A stretch of 64,000 nucleotides of DNA. Origin: Tilletia caries. Lineage: Eukaryota > Basidiomycota > Exobasidiomycetes > Tilletiales > Tilletiaceae. Numbering within the stretch: the stretch's first letter is position 1; every line of letters begins with the position of its first letter. Location: NCBI GenBank assembly GCA_032718865.1, contig JALUTQ010000001.1:1798001-1862000 (forward strand), in the 5' to 3' direction. Positions 24,441 to 34,975 of the stretch are shown piece by piece. Made by a program: the position numbers and the translations under genes. Under the pieces are notes generated by a model. That model was not told the origin of the DNA. It did no database searches and worked only from the letters and a program-made list of their open reading frames with translations.

Positions 24441-25061
24441 GCGAAACGGGCATCAGTTTTCAGAGAAAGGAAACTGATTGGGAATCTGCAGTTTTCCCGG
24501 GGTTATCTTTGAGACGAAAACTCAATTAGTTTTTTATGCGTATTCGCAAATCAGAATACTGCTGCGATTTTCCAAGAGTTTTCGCCCTCCGAAAACCGAA
24601 AAGACTTACTCGCTCCGCTCTCTCTTCGTTGCGCTAGGAGGATGCTTCATGAACCTTCTCCCTACGTCCTCATCATTGCTGAACTCTTTTCTCAAGGCCC
24701 ACCATCCCAGCCAGGAGGTGGGAACCAAAGCTTCGGGGCTCCATTGACCTCTTTGGCTTTCGATCCTGATTCCTGATGGGTAATGGGCTACGTCGCTCCG
24801 ATGGTTGCTGTCTGCTGATACAATTACAATGGCTGACGTCTGATGATGTCTTCCTACTTTCCAGTCCTCATCTCTCTCACTTCTCAGGCATTAACTCAGG
24901 TCTCCGTACTCGAGGTAAAAGTACCTCCAGCGCGGCAGAGCTCCGTTTCTCTGGGTGCTTGTGAGTATGGTGCATGTCCCTCCTCATTCCTCTTTCCTAC
25001 TCAAGAACTTCCACTGATTGCTTCCTTACATTCTGCGTTCTGTCTGTACACCTTGGTGCAG

Positions 25062-26024
25062 ATGGTTGGCCAATCTTCGTCTTCGGTCGATCCCGATCTT
25101 CAAGAGGACCGCGAAAACTTGAGGGCCACGGACGAAGATCTCGGCAAGCCTGGTTGGTCTCCCCGGTCGATGTTCCCATTCATCGACTCTTCACGTTCGC
25201 ATCTAGTTTCCGCGAATCCAACTCATCGAGAGGTGGAGGAAGCCCTTGGATGGAAGCGTCACCACAGTCCGGGATCTCCGCCCTCCCCAACTATGCAAGG
25301 ACGATTTTGGAATGACTTCCTTGTCTCTCCACCCAAGGACTCCAATTTATCGTCTGGACAGGCCAACAACGGCACGTGTCCGTCCGCTTCCGCTCCTCCT
25401 GTTACCGATGCAAGGGGAAAAGCAAGGATGCCTCTTGACGATGTGACGGGTCAGTCTCAAGCCGGTCTACCCGCGGTCTCGACGTATCCTCGTTCGCCAG
25501 CATCAGCAGCCCTCGGTTACGGTGATCCTGCCTCCGGGTCCGAAGATGACAGGTCTGTTCTGTCTCCAGCAGCAACGCGCTCATCACGATCATCGACGGT
25601 CACCACTGCTGTCTCTGATACCCCTGCTGGTACATCCTCCCAAGCTAGCTCGCGGCCACCTCAGCGAAACAGAATTCGACACGTCCCTTGGCTCAAGATA
25701 CCTATTGGTTGGACGGACAGGAAGGCCTATCGCCGGTTGCCATCACCGCCTAGGGTGCCCTATGCCTATTCATCTGAAGTGAACACACTCCCTCGCGCTC
25801 GCGGCAGCTCTCCGCATTCCCCTGATTCTGTGTCCGACGAAGAAGATCATCCTCCGCGGAAGGTGCCAAAGTTGGGTCCTGTGCTCGAGTCCCCCACACC
25901 CGTCGAAGACGACGATACAGAAGCTGTGGGCGGAAGGATGGCATCACAGACCGAATCGGAAACGGCATCAGAGACGGCATCGGAGACTGCGGACGCGCCA
26001 GCTCCCTCCGTTACGAATGGATGA
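25062..26024 (+). CDS. Unrecognised ORF inside the Tnp2-like element
   Basis: Open frame of 320 codons from an ATG preceded by a good acceptor (GGTGCAG at 25055-25061). The frame stays open upstream to an ATG at 24843, and a GTGAGT donor sits at 24961, but splicing those would break the frame, so the start is unsure. The protein is Ser/Pro-rich and disordered, with a short ordered-looking block PQRNRIRHVPWLKIPIGWTDRKAYRRLP and a tail of ESETASETASETAD repeats. No domain recognised. It lies directly before the transposase on the same strand, so it may be an accessory protein of the element. Confidence 0.45.
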   Translation: MVGQSSSSVDPDLQEDRENLRATDEDLGKPGWSPRSMFPFIDSSRSHLVSANPTHREVEEALGWKRHHSPGSPPSPTMQGRFWNDFLVSPPKDSNLSSGQANNGTCPSASAPPVTDARGKARMPLDDVTGQSQAGLPAVSTYPRSPASAALGYGDPASGSEDDRSVLSPAATRSSRSSTVTTAVSDTPAGTSSQASSRPPQRNRIRHVPWLKIPIGWTDRKAYRRLPSPPRVPYAYSSEVNTLPRARGSSPHSPDSVSDEEDHPPRKVPKLGPVLESPTPVEDDDTEAVGGRMASQTESETASETASETADAPAPSVTNG

Positions 26025-26367
26025 AGGAGTCCCTCCTCTCTCGGCTCCCTCCCCCCCCCCCTCCCCAAACACACAAAAAAGATCGCCACATGCTCTCTCT
26101 GACTCGCTCGGCGCTCCATTCTGTATCCAATGTCTCGTACCTCGTTGCCGTACCCAAAGTCCCAATGGGCATTTGAATCTCATCGCTTCGTGTGCAGATC
26201 GTGTGGTGACTAAGTAGTAATTTACCCCGCACGGACAGTCTTGAAGCTGCGTGACGCTTCGGCTCGAAGGTATCCTCATCACCACCATCACCTCATCTAT
26301 CCTCCTTGTCAAAGGCATACTTCTGACGCCAATACCTCGCACTGCAACAGCACCCGAACTCCAGATC

Positions 26368-29300
26368 ATGCCACCCATGAGCGTTGCTGACCACTCCCGT
26401 GATTCTGGTTCCGGGATGCCCGGGCAGAAACTGTGCCAGTGCAGGTCAAGATGTGGCACCACCGGCCGCTGGGTCGATCGGCAGACGTACGAGAATCACC
26501 TGCTCGACTTCGACGATGGGTGCTCGTCTGGGTCCGATGACGGTGGTGCTAGCGGAGGAATGGGGGAGCTTGTAGATGATTTCGGCCAGGTGAGTACTTC
26601 CTTGTCCCCGGTCTCTGCGGTACCGATGGCGTATTCACTCGCAATGCTCTCCACTTCACTGCAGGATCCAATGGACTACATCAATCAGGAGGAAGATATC
26701 GAGCTCGACATACGTCCTGATGCTGGCTTGCTGCCGGCAGAGGACGACCTCTTGGCTGGTGGGTTCTCTTTGGACATCGACGATGACGGCAGCGACTCGG
26801 GTACCGGACCAGACACATCGGACCCACAGCCGGAATGGTTGCGACTCTTTGAGATAATGCTCGTTTGGCTCAATGTGGAGCACAGCGTTCCCGACCGTAC
26901 GTGCGAGCTGCTCCTCGCCTACCTGCAATCCGTCTACTACACGATCTCGTCCGCATCGTCAAGCTCAGCGCGCCGCCCATTGCCAAGCGCTCGAATGGCG
27001 CGCATCAGGAAGTCTCTTGGTCTCGAAGGATACGGAATCACCTATGCCCTGTGTCCCGACCGATCATGCTTGACGCCTCATTTGCTGAAGGAAGTCATCG
27101 AGCGGCAAACGGGGTCATGCCGCCGTTGCGGACTAGCTCTCGTTCACGATCCTCAGCCGCAGGCGCCTCTCGTACTTTCTGTTCCTCTCAAGCCGCATCA
27201 AGTGAAGGTCCGGCTCCGATACGAGCCCATTACAAACTGGCTTCAGCAACTCCTACCCAGGCCCGACATACTCGCGCTGTGTAGACACCACAAACGAAGA
27301 CAGCATACCCCCGGGGTGTATCGAGATCTGTACGACGGTTCGAATTGGACTGCACACGAAGGAGACAGTCGATTCGACTTGGTTCTCAGTCTTTCGCTCA
27401 TGATTGATTGGATTCAGCCATTCTATCGACTTGGAACCGCGTCGTACAGCTGTGGCGTTGTATCGGTTCGCGTGGACGACCTACCGTTTCATATGCGGAA
27501 CGCATCAGCGTACACCCATGTCTGTTGCATTCTGCCAGGACCTCAGAAGCCCACAGCGGAAGGTTTACATGCAACGCTAGACATTGTAGTCGCGGAACTT
27601 CACCGTCTCTACGAGGATGGCCTACAGATCAGCGAGTTGGTCGACCCAGTCACAGGCCGGCCTGTATCCGTCCGCGTTCGTCTCGCTCGTCTTCTGGCGG
27701 ACACCGACGCTCGTACCTCTACCGCTGGATTTCCCAGCCATTCATCGAAGGGCCAATTCTGCCCTTGGTGCACCGTCGATCACGAGGATTGGGTCCGGCT
27801 TCTACTCCAAGGGCAAGAAGGGCAGGCCAGAAACCCAGCAGACCATCGTCGAAACTCTCTGCGCGCTCTTCCCAATGCAGTACCACGTCTGCGGCCAGCC
27901 GAGCTCGATTCGCTTCGGCGCGATCACGCCGCTTGTCTATCTGTGCTCTACAAGATACCCACACGGTCGAGTTTGGACCACGCGCCTGTGGACGTGATGC
28001 ACAACTTGGACCTGGGCCTGTGCAAGCATTTCTGGACCCAAACCTTGGTCGACGGAACGCTTCTGGATCAATCAGACTTGCGCGTTTGCAAAGAGGTTCT
28101 GCAAAGGACCACGTACCCTACAGGAGTCACAAGGATCAGTCCCGACCTCGGGCTGACCTCCGGCGGTACGCCAACAGCGGCTGGCTGGTCAGTGTTGTCT
28201 CAATACATCATGCCTGTCCTACTTGCTTCGTCGTGGTCCAGCCTCCTTCAAGCATCAGCACAGAAGACTTTCCAAAGCTTGAAGCCGACAATGGTCAAGA
28301 AAGGATTGGTCAATCCAGCCGCAGCTCCGGCTTCAGCGCCAATTCTTCAGGACAATGTACCCGGACCTAGCTCGAGGCCAGAAGCGACGAGAGCGACTCG
28401 CCCTCCCAAAAGAGGGCAAAAAAAAGGAGCCAGTGCCCAAATTCACAAAAACAGTCTCTCTTACCACCATCCTGGAGGCGTCTCTTGTTTTGGCATTGGC
28501 ATGTCGCCTAGCGCACGCCAGGGCGATAGGCGAAGTCCAATTGCAGCAGCTGCATAGGAGTTTGAAAACGTTTGTTACTCTCATAGCTTCCGAGATCGAT
28601 CACAGCTGGGTACCATATAACTTCCACATCGCCTTACATATAGCCGATCAGATTCGCCGCCATGGGCCAGCTTGGGCGTTTTGGAGTTATCCACAAGAAC
28701 GATCATACGGTCTGATGAAGAGAGTGAGTCGTACAGCCCTGCTTTTGAAAATTCACGCAGCTGGCCTGACACTACCTTCCGTTCTATGATCCGCCGTAGA
28801 TCAGGACCAACAAGCATCGAGGAGGGGAGCTGGAGCATACTATGCACACCCGAAGCGAGGATCGGCATCGGATTATGGCCCTCCTAGAAGCGATGCCAGT
28901 AACACCACTCTCGCGCATACTGCGAGACAGTATCAGGTCCGAGAAGGCAACAGGTCCCTCCTCCTCCACCCGTCCCATACGATCGGAAAGAGAAGGTCAA
29001 GACGGAGATACTGGAGACAACGCCGAAGACGACGTCGACGGCGGTGAATTAGACACTTCCGAAACTGTCGTATCTCTCAGCAACGCAGATATGCAACGCG
29101 TCTGTGCTCTGGCAAACAAGGATCGGAACGCGGGGCAGGCACGATTTGTCCCGTGTTTCGACTATAACGGCCGCATTCCGGAACTGGTTATCGACTCGAC
29201 CGCAACGTCCGTTGCTCGATTGTCGGTCGGCGAGTTCATACTGCGGCCAAGGAACCAGCGCCATGGAATCAGATCCGATCCATCCGCGTGCTTCGTCTCA

Positions 29301-29618
29301 ACACCAGGAGGTCCACGACTTGCCCGCTTCTGTTCGGTCGTACAGATCCCATATGTCGACTTACGCTTACAGGATCGGTTCAAAGACTACGCTGTGGTTG
29401 AGATCCTTGATGCTCTGGACTGGCAGGACGGACTCGGTCTCTCTTCGTCTACTTGGAAGGAACTCGGATACCTCGCCGCCAGATCCGCGTCTGCTATCCG
29501 GACCATCGTTGACATCGACGATGTTTTGGGACCAGCTATTGTTCTCCCAGGAACGCGCATCTTCGGCCTGCCAGACAGCATCATTGCAACAATGATTCAT
29601 CCTGCTGGCAGGAACTAA
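26368..29618 (+). CDS. Tnp2-family (Plavaka/CACTA-like) transposase
   Basis: The start ATG at 26368 gives MPPMSVADHSRDS, then a CxCxxxC motif (CQCRSRCGTTGRWVDRQTYENH), as in fungal Plavaka proteins. Introns are seen at 26590-26664 (in frame) and 28724-28799. The second joins ...SYPQERSYGLMKR to IRTNKHRGGELEHTM, the usual end of the Tnp2 core. Catalytic-core landmarks are LSLMIDWIQPF, SYSCGVVSVRVDDLPFHMR, DVMHNLDLGLCKHFW and NFHIALHIADQIRRHGP. Between about 28240 and 28450 the reading frame moves by one. This needs either another intron that I cannot place or a slip in the A8 run at 28419-28426, so the copy may be damaged. The last exon (28800-29618) is a less conserved C-terminal region. Confidence 0.75.
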
Positions 29619-29742
29619 GGCACCGTTCGTTTCGGTACGTACTCTCTGGAAGGACTCACGCTCCGGTCGTGCTTACTCAGTTCTCATTCCTTACCTGTCA
29701 ACGGCCCGTCCCTCAGTAAGGCTCAGCGACTCAATTTTCAAA

Positions 29743-29945
29743 GAGCGCGAGGGAATGTCGTTGTGCTCAGCAGCTCCAAGGAGCGCGAGGGGGTGTCGAT
29801 GCGCTCAGCAGCTCACGAGGAGCGCGAGAAAATATCGTTGTGCTCAGCAGCTCCAAAGAGCGCGAGGGGGTGTCGTTGCGCTCAGCAGCTCACGAGGAGC
29901 GCGAGGGGGGGTCGGTGCGCTCAGCAGCTCACGAGAGCGCGAGGA
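29743..29945. repeat. 39-bp tandem repeat array (about 5 copies)
   Basis: Five adjacent units of about 39 bp, each AGCGCGAG..GTCG.TGCGCTCAGCAGCTC plus a variable tail of CCAAGG or CACGAGG, followed by a partial sixth. The two tail types alternate (units 1 and 3 CCAA, units 2, 4 and 5 CACGA), so the array may have grown as 78-bp pairs. It lies 125 bp after the transposase stop. Confidence 0.85.
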
Positions 29946-30257
29946 AGAGGGACATCCGGGGGCGAAGAGGAAAGGGAGGACGCGGAAAGTGTCAAGGGTA
30001 GCCTCTTTATATAGGTGTTGTCTGGTATGTATGTGTAGCCAGAGTGCTACAAGTGCCGGTCGTTTTTCATTTCACCCAACATGTTACGCACGGTCGTTCT
30101 CATATTGGGTCATTTCATTTCGCGTTTACAGTCCACAGTAGTCTTACATCCACCGCTGACTCATCCACATCCTTCATCACCAACCCTCCGTCCAGATCCG
30201 CAGGTAACATATCCATAACCCTCATCTCTAACCGTCGTACCTCCAGTTCTCCACAGC

Positions 30258-31946
30258 TTAGCTGAACAGCTCATCCTCCTCTTCGACATTATCTTCATCC
30301 TCCTCCTCCTCATCTTCGTCCCCTGATCCACCCCATCCAGTCTCGGCATCCAACAGTCGTTGAGTCTCCCGAGTTGCCCCTTCGTCGGATGAATCCTCGT
30401 CACGGCGCAAAGGACCATCCCGGCGGCCACCAGTCCCGTTCTCGCCATGATTTGCGCCGCCAGATTCAGTTCCCTCGTCGTCTTCATCACGATCATAGAT
30501 CGTCCAGTCTGGATCCTGTCCCCAATCCTTGGCACCCGTCGTCACGGAATACGGCCCTCGAAATGGTCCTGCGTTGTCCGAGACATGCTCGCAGCTATCC
30601 TCGTTCGCGTCGGCCCAAGAGCGGGCAACCATCCACCGACGAACGCTGGAAGGAAGCGTAAATCCTTGAGGTAAGGGCCGAAGACGGTTGGGCGGTAGGA
30701 TGGGCTTCGATGGCTGACGACTTCGCTTCTTGTCCAGTTCTTCGAGCTTGGAGATGAGACAGGACGAACGCCATTCGATCCCAACGCGCCTGCGAACGTG
30801 TCGGCCGGGCCGCCCCCCATCGCTCAAGCCATCGCCTTCAGCATCGGATGAATCGTTTGATGGACGGACTGGAGCCTTGCCGTTTTCGATGACCTCCCAC
30901 TCGTCCTCTTCGTCACTCATGGCGCAAGGCTGTACGGTAAACTCAACATCCGCGCGGACTGCGCCCAGTCGCACGCGGCGCGCTTCGTCGGCCTGATTTG
31001 TTTTGGCGACCTTAGCCCCATCAGAAAGGAAAAAGTACCGGTGCAGACGCAACGCCTTGGCTCTCGAGCCCGCCTTACGTTTTCGGCGCGCAGAGTGACA
31101 GGACCTCTTCAGGGCGACCTTCTTCTTCTGCCGGCCTGCAGAAGATAGCGACCGAGTATACTCGATAACCCAGCCGTTGAATGTCGTGGCGCACTTGGCG
31201 ATCAAGTCTTCAAGCGACATGTCTACCGGGACACCGCATCGTTGGCGGTGAGCAAGCATGTATCGGAAGGTCGAGCGGAGCTGCCTTTGGTTCACAGGAT
31301 CGGTATACGATCGAGCATAGTCCAAGCGAATCTGATCCCCACTGGTGAGTTCGTCTTCGGCGATCCCATCTTGTTCTGCTCCCGTTGTGCTGATACTTTG
31401 GGATGGAGGATGCTTGGGCCAGGCACCACGTCTGGGGTACGGCAGCTTGACGATACTTCGCCCGCCTCGGACACCGCCGTACCCGATGTGCACAAGTCGG
31501 CGGAAGTGACGGTAAATCTTGCAGTCATGGACCTTCGCGACCGGAGGCGCAGACGGACCGCCGCTTGCGTTTCGAGAGAGCTGGTTCAGCTCCTTACGCT
31601 GGCGTACGGATGGAGCGAACTCAGAATCCTGCGCCTCAGCGACTTCGGACCTCGCGGCGGACCTCGTGGATTCTTCAAGGATGGCGACACGCTCTTCAAG
31701 AGCTCGATAATCGGCCGCACTGGCGGTTCGGCCAGAGTGCTGACTCTGTTGGCTGTTCGGGGGAGCCCCAGAACGAGAGCTTGAAGACGTGCGCTCATGA
31801 GCGGTTGGCTGGGTGGCCGGGAAAGCGCTGGAGCGCGAAGGCGTGCGCTCATGGGCTGTCGGTTGGCTGTTCGAGAGAGATCGAGAGTGCGATACCATGC
31901 GACCAGGGCCAGTCGGCGACGTACGCAAAGGACCGCGGTCAATCAT
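30258..31946 (-). CDS. Unrecognised 562-residue protein inside the Tnp2-like element
   Basis: Single open frame on the strand opposite the transposase, starting at ATG 31946 (MIDRGPLRTSPTGPGRM). The N-terminal 90 residues contain near-repeats of QPTAHERT. A short coiled segment (YRALEERVAILEEST) follows, then an ordered middle with CKIYRHFRRLVHIGYGG, PYPRRGAWP and RSYTDPVNQRQLRSTFRYMLAHRQRCGVP. A basic Lys/Arg block near AGRQKKKVALKRSCHSARRKRKAGSRAK could bind nucleic acid. The end is strongly acidic (GDEDEEEEDEDNVEEEDELFS). I recognise no family. Its place inside the element suggests a transposon accessory protein. Confidence 0.55.
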   Translation of the reverse strand: MIDRGPLRTSPTGPGRMVSHSRSLSNSQPTAHERTPSRSSAFPATQPTAHERTSSSSRSGAPPNSQQSQHSGRTASAADYRALEERVAILEESTRSAARSEVAEAQDSEFAPSVRQRKELNQLSRNASGGPSAPPVAKVHDCKIYRHFRRLVHIGYGGVRGGRSIVKLPYPRRGAWPKHPPSQSISTTGAEQDGIAEDELTSGDQIRLDYARSYTDPVNQRQLRSTFRYMLAHRQRCGVPVDMSLEDLIAKCATTFNGWVIEYTRSLSSAGRQKKKVALKRSCHSARRKRKAGSRAKALRLHRYFFLSDGAKVAKTNQADEARRVRLGAVRADVEFTVQPCAMSDEEDEWEVIENGKAPVRPSNDSSDAEGDGLSDGGRPGRHVRRRVGIEWRSSCLISKLEELDKKRSRQPSKPILPPNRLRPLPQGFTLPSSVRRWMVARSWADANEDSCEHVSDNAGPFRGPYSVTTGAKDWGQDPDWTIYDRDEDDEGTESGGANHGENGTGGRRDGPLRRDEDSSDEGATRETQRLLDAETGWGGSGDEDEEEEDEDNVEEEDELFS

Positions 31947-32129
31947 TGAGGAGGCAGCGGATAAGGACAAAGTAAGGCAGAGCGGTGAGACGGGCGGGGA
32001 CGATACACAGTACTGCGGTATCTCACAGTAACTATGCAATGAAGGGGAAAAGCTGTTGCTAACACTACTGACTACTTGATGCTTATATATCCTGATCTTT
32101 CCTTTGCAGACCACAGCCCGACTCACAAC

Positions 32130-33835
32130 CTTCTCCTAACCCATCTGGCTGACCACTCTTCTACCCTTCTTCCGTGACGCTGATGCCATTAAGTTTTTCT
32201 AGCAGGAGCTGATGCAACAAGCATCTTACCGGTCTTCGATCGCGAAGGATTCAAGGATCACAACAAGGACCAATCTCTTTGTTTTCCAGACGACAGGACT
32301 CCGGAAGAAGAGACACGAGGCACGAGGCCGGAGGCGTGAGCTATGACGAGGCTACGACAATGCGAGGGACGACCGCAAGACAATCTTGGACTCCATGACT
32401 CGATGACACGCTCAATGAACGGTACATGCTCCGATGCTACCCAGTACCCAGACATCAGTCGGCCAAACCCAGTGCACACTGCACACAAGGCGAGCAGCGA
32501 GCAGTCCACAAGCGGCAGGCCTCAGCCCTCAAAGGAATGCATGCACAATTGACAATCACATTGATGACGTTGACGAAAGCTTCAAGGATGCAGATGACTT
32601 GCTCATCGAGCTCGATAGAGTCAAGGTTGCTGCAAGGAGTCTGGGAAAGGAAAGGAGCGAAGGGAACCGCGAAAGCAAGAAGACAAAAATTTCGGGCTTA
32701 TAGGAATTCTAGGTCGAATTTGCGTAGAAAACTGATGCGAATTCTATAGTTTCCATTCCGGAAAACTGATAGCGGATTCACGGAGTTTTCACCTCCAGGA
32801 AACGGTAACCCTCAACGCAGTGAACCCACAGTCCCACCTCGTCTGCTCCGGTTCGGAATGAAGGAGAGTGAACATATCTTGAGAATTGAAGCTGGAACGG
32901 AATAAAGTGCAAGGGGAGAACTTGAATTCAATGACTAGTGAGTGCGAGGGAAGGGAAAGAGTAGCTCACCTTTTGTCCTGAGCGAAGAGATGGAGAGGAT
33001 GAGAGACTCACCAAGAGAGGAGTGAAGAAAGAATGATCGTTGCTGGGCGTGCATACTGCGCTGCGGGACGGATGAGGGCGTCAACCATTGGACATTGGAG
33101 CGGGATTCGAGGAACGCTGATAGATGATGATGTAAACTTCAGCAGGTGATAAGCTAGAAGGTCAGTAACAATACAGCAGTCGGTGTTGAGGGGGTCCAAA
33201 GCATACGCGAAGAACGGGAGAGGAGTCAGCTGTGAGACACCACTAATAGGCGCAGCCGCGAGGATTTGATTTCAGTAACTCGGAAGAAGGGAGATGCTCA
33301 CCGTGCGTGAGACTTGAGAGTAGCCAGTAAGGCAAAAGAAGGTGAATTGTGAAAGCGAGAGACTCCGAAGGCTCGGAGAGCGAGACAAAGGAGCGGGAAG
33401 AAGTGAGCAAAGCACAAGAGGAGTCAGCGAGGCAACAAGGGTGTGATCTGTCAGCGAGGGAACTCAACGCTCAACACGCTGCTCAGGGATCAGAGAGGCA
33501 AGAGTAAAGAGCGAGCGTCTGGAAGTGAGCGGAGTGAGACAGAGGAAGGCGTTTCAGTAAGTAAGGACAGAGAAGGGGCGGGAACAATGGAAGGCATATA
33601 CCGATGTCCTTGTAACGTTGGTCGATGTGGGTGGAGAGGCGAGACGTCCGTTGGTCGATGGTGCTGGTATATCGGCCCTGAAAGTCAGGGTTGAGTTCGG
33701 AGGCGATGGGGGAGGAGTGCTTGCGGGACGGGTCAAGGTCCGAGGAGATGAGTCAAGGGATGAGAAGGAAAGCGATGCTCGCCCAAAGAAGCTGGAGTCA
33801 AGGCAGTGTGAATAAATGCTGTTTATCAGTGACAG
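32130..33835. other. Non-coding, purine-rich right part
   Basis: No recognisable gene. 32690-32830 holds the right end of the Tnp2-like element. 33240-33580 is strongly AG-rich with many GAGAG and AGCGAG words. Confidence 0.4.
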
Positions 33836-33839
33836 TTAT

Positions 33840-33955
33840 GGTACAGTCAGCACTTGTGCGCGTTCACGCTCCGAGATGCGGCCATACACGCCACTCACCA
33901 TGTTCGTTTGTTCACTGCTGCGGTTGCGTTGCCGTCGTCAAGGACGAGAGCGAGA
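33840..33955 (-). pseudogene. Degenerate copy of the RTF2 promoter and start codon
   Basis: Around 33883-33925 the text CCATACACGCCACTCACCAT and TTCACTGCTGCGGTTG nearly repeats 21502-21547 (CCATACATGCCACTCACCAT, TTCACCGCTGCGGTTG), which is the ATG-only exon, donor and 5' leader of RTF2. Similarity continues on both sides (GTCGTCAAGGACG). Exon 2 of RTF2 is not present. A GAT microsatellite (about 33957-33980) follows at once. Confidence 0.75.
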
Positions 33956-34193
33956 GATGATGATGATGATGATGATGATTGATTTTCAAGTGCGAGGTGA
34001 AAGAATTACAACGGAGACTTTCGATGCTCAACAAAGACGAGCACTGGCGCACCGAGTCAGTACAAGACCAACTCCATTCTACCCATCAGAGGTTCCCGAG
34101 AGATGCGCAGGCGCGCGTTGTCCTAACTATGCCTGCTGGAGGACAGGAGGCTGGTGGTTGCAGTTGAAGGCATTAGATACGAGAGCGAGAGAG

Positions 34194-34201
34194 AGTAGTG
34201 G
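34194..34201. repeat. 8-bp flank of right 507-bp element
   Basis: AGTAGTGG; its match lies beyond the far end of copy 1 (reverse complement at 1061-1068), not on the other side of this copy. Confidence 0.7.
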
Positions 34202-34705
34202 GGAAGGCCTTATTTCCTCGAAGCGACAAGGCGGCGACAAGCCGCCCCGAACCGGAGGTTCGGCGATTAAGCGCGATCGGGGCGCGCGTTAGCGCGATTT
34301 GATACTATCTTTAGCCCGCTCGCGTTGGGGTTGTTTATATTTAATCGCAAATCAGAAACTGCATCAACTTTCCCTCATAGCATGGCGGTTAGTGATATGG
34401 AAGACGATTCTGCAGGTCGGCGGTTAGAGTCCGTGTCTGGACATTCCTTTTTCTTTTTTTCCCCTTTTTTCCAACTTGGTTGCTAAGTTAGATGCTGGAC
34501 ACCATTTTTTTTTCGGGTTAGAGTTAGCGCGTAGCGGACAGGATTAGACATGACAGCAATGGAGACGGACAAGACTGTCCTTTTGGTTGGGGGTTCCGGG
34601 GGGGCAAAGCCCCCCCGCTGAGCTGGAAGTGGGGTCACGTGTACCAGGGATTGGCCTAAATATCGATCGCCGAATCGCCGAGATTCGAGGAATTATGTGC
34701 GTGCG
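34202..34705 (+). mobile_element. 507-bp dispersed element, copy 2
   Basis: Starts GGAAGGCC and ends GTGCGTGCG. It is the inverted counterpart of 1069-1575. One visible difference is the loop of the G7/C7 hairpin: GCAAAGC here, GCAAAAGC in the same plus-strand reading of copy 1, which means the stem is partly inverted between the copies. No coding capacity. Confidence 0.75.
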
Positions 34706-34713
34706 GTGTTGAC
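34706..34713. repeat. 8-bp flank of right 507-bp element
   Basis: GTGTTGAC, matching the inner flank of copy 1 (GTCAACAC at 1576-1583 in reverse complement). Confidence 0.7.
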
Positions 34714-34975
34714 ATGTGTACCGTTCCGCAACAGTTTGACAGCAGTTTAAGTGCCGTTCTGCCGCTGCCCTGAGGCTCCGTGACGTCGGGTTCGACTGTC
34801 AGGAGGCAATCATCACGGACAGCTTCCACACACTCACACACAGAAGGAGGACGAGGATCTCGACAGCGAGGCAGAAGCAGAAGCAGCGCGCAAGGAAAGA
34901 CACAGTCGTCGCGCGCTTCTACAAGTTCAGGTACGGCAAAAAAAGGCAGGCTTGAAGCTCGCCCGGCTCGGCATA

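Larger units (their letters stand above)
24450..32775 (+). mobile_element. Tnp2/Plavaka-like DNA transposon
   Basis: The boundaries are approximate. Near 24452 the sequence ATCAGTTTTC...GGAAACT recurs in inverted orientation near 32735-32771 (AGTTTCCATTCCGGAAAACTGAT). Both ends also contain GAGTTTTC..CCTCC..GGAAAC-type subterminal motifs (about 24573 and 32800). Inside lie a Tnp2-type transposase gene, an upstream ORF, a 39-bp tandem array and a long minus-strand ORF. I could not find a clear target duplication, so the exact ends are not proven. Confidence 0.55.

Noticed and set aside
29743..29945. CRISPR-like array
   Set aside because: The 39-bp units are directly adjacent without spacers, and the genome is eukaryotic.
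1069..34705. The two inverted 507-bp copies as terminal repeats of one giant 33.6-kb element (Starship-like)
   Set aside because: The interval contains ordinary housekeeping genes, there is no matching duplication outside the outer ends, and the flanking octamers are swapped between copies, which points to an inversion between two separate insertions.
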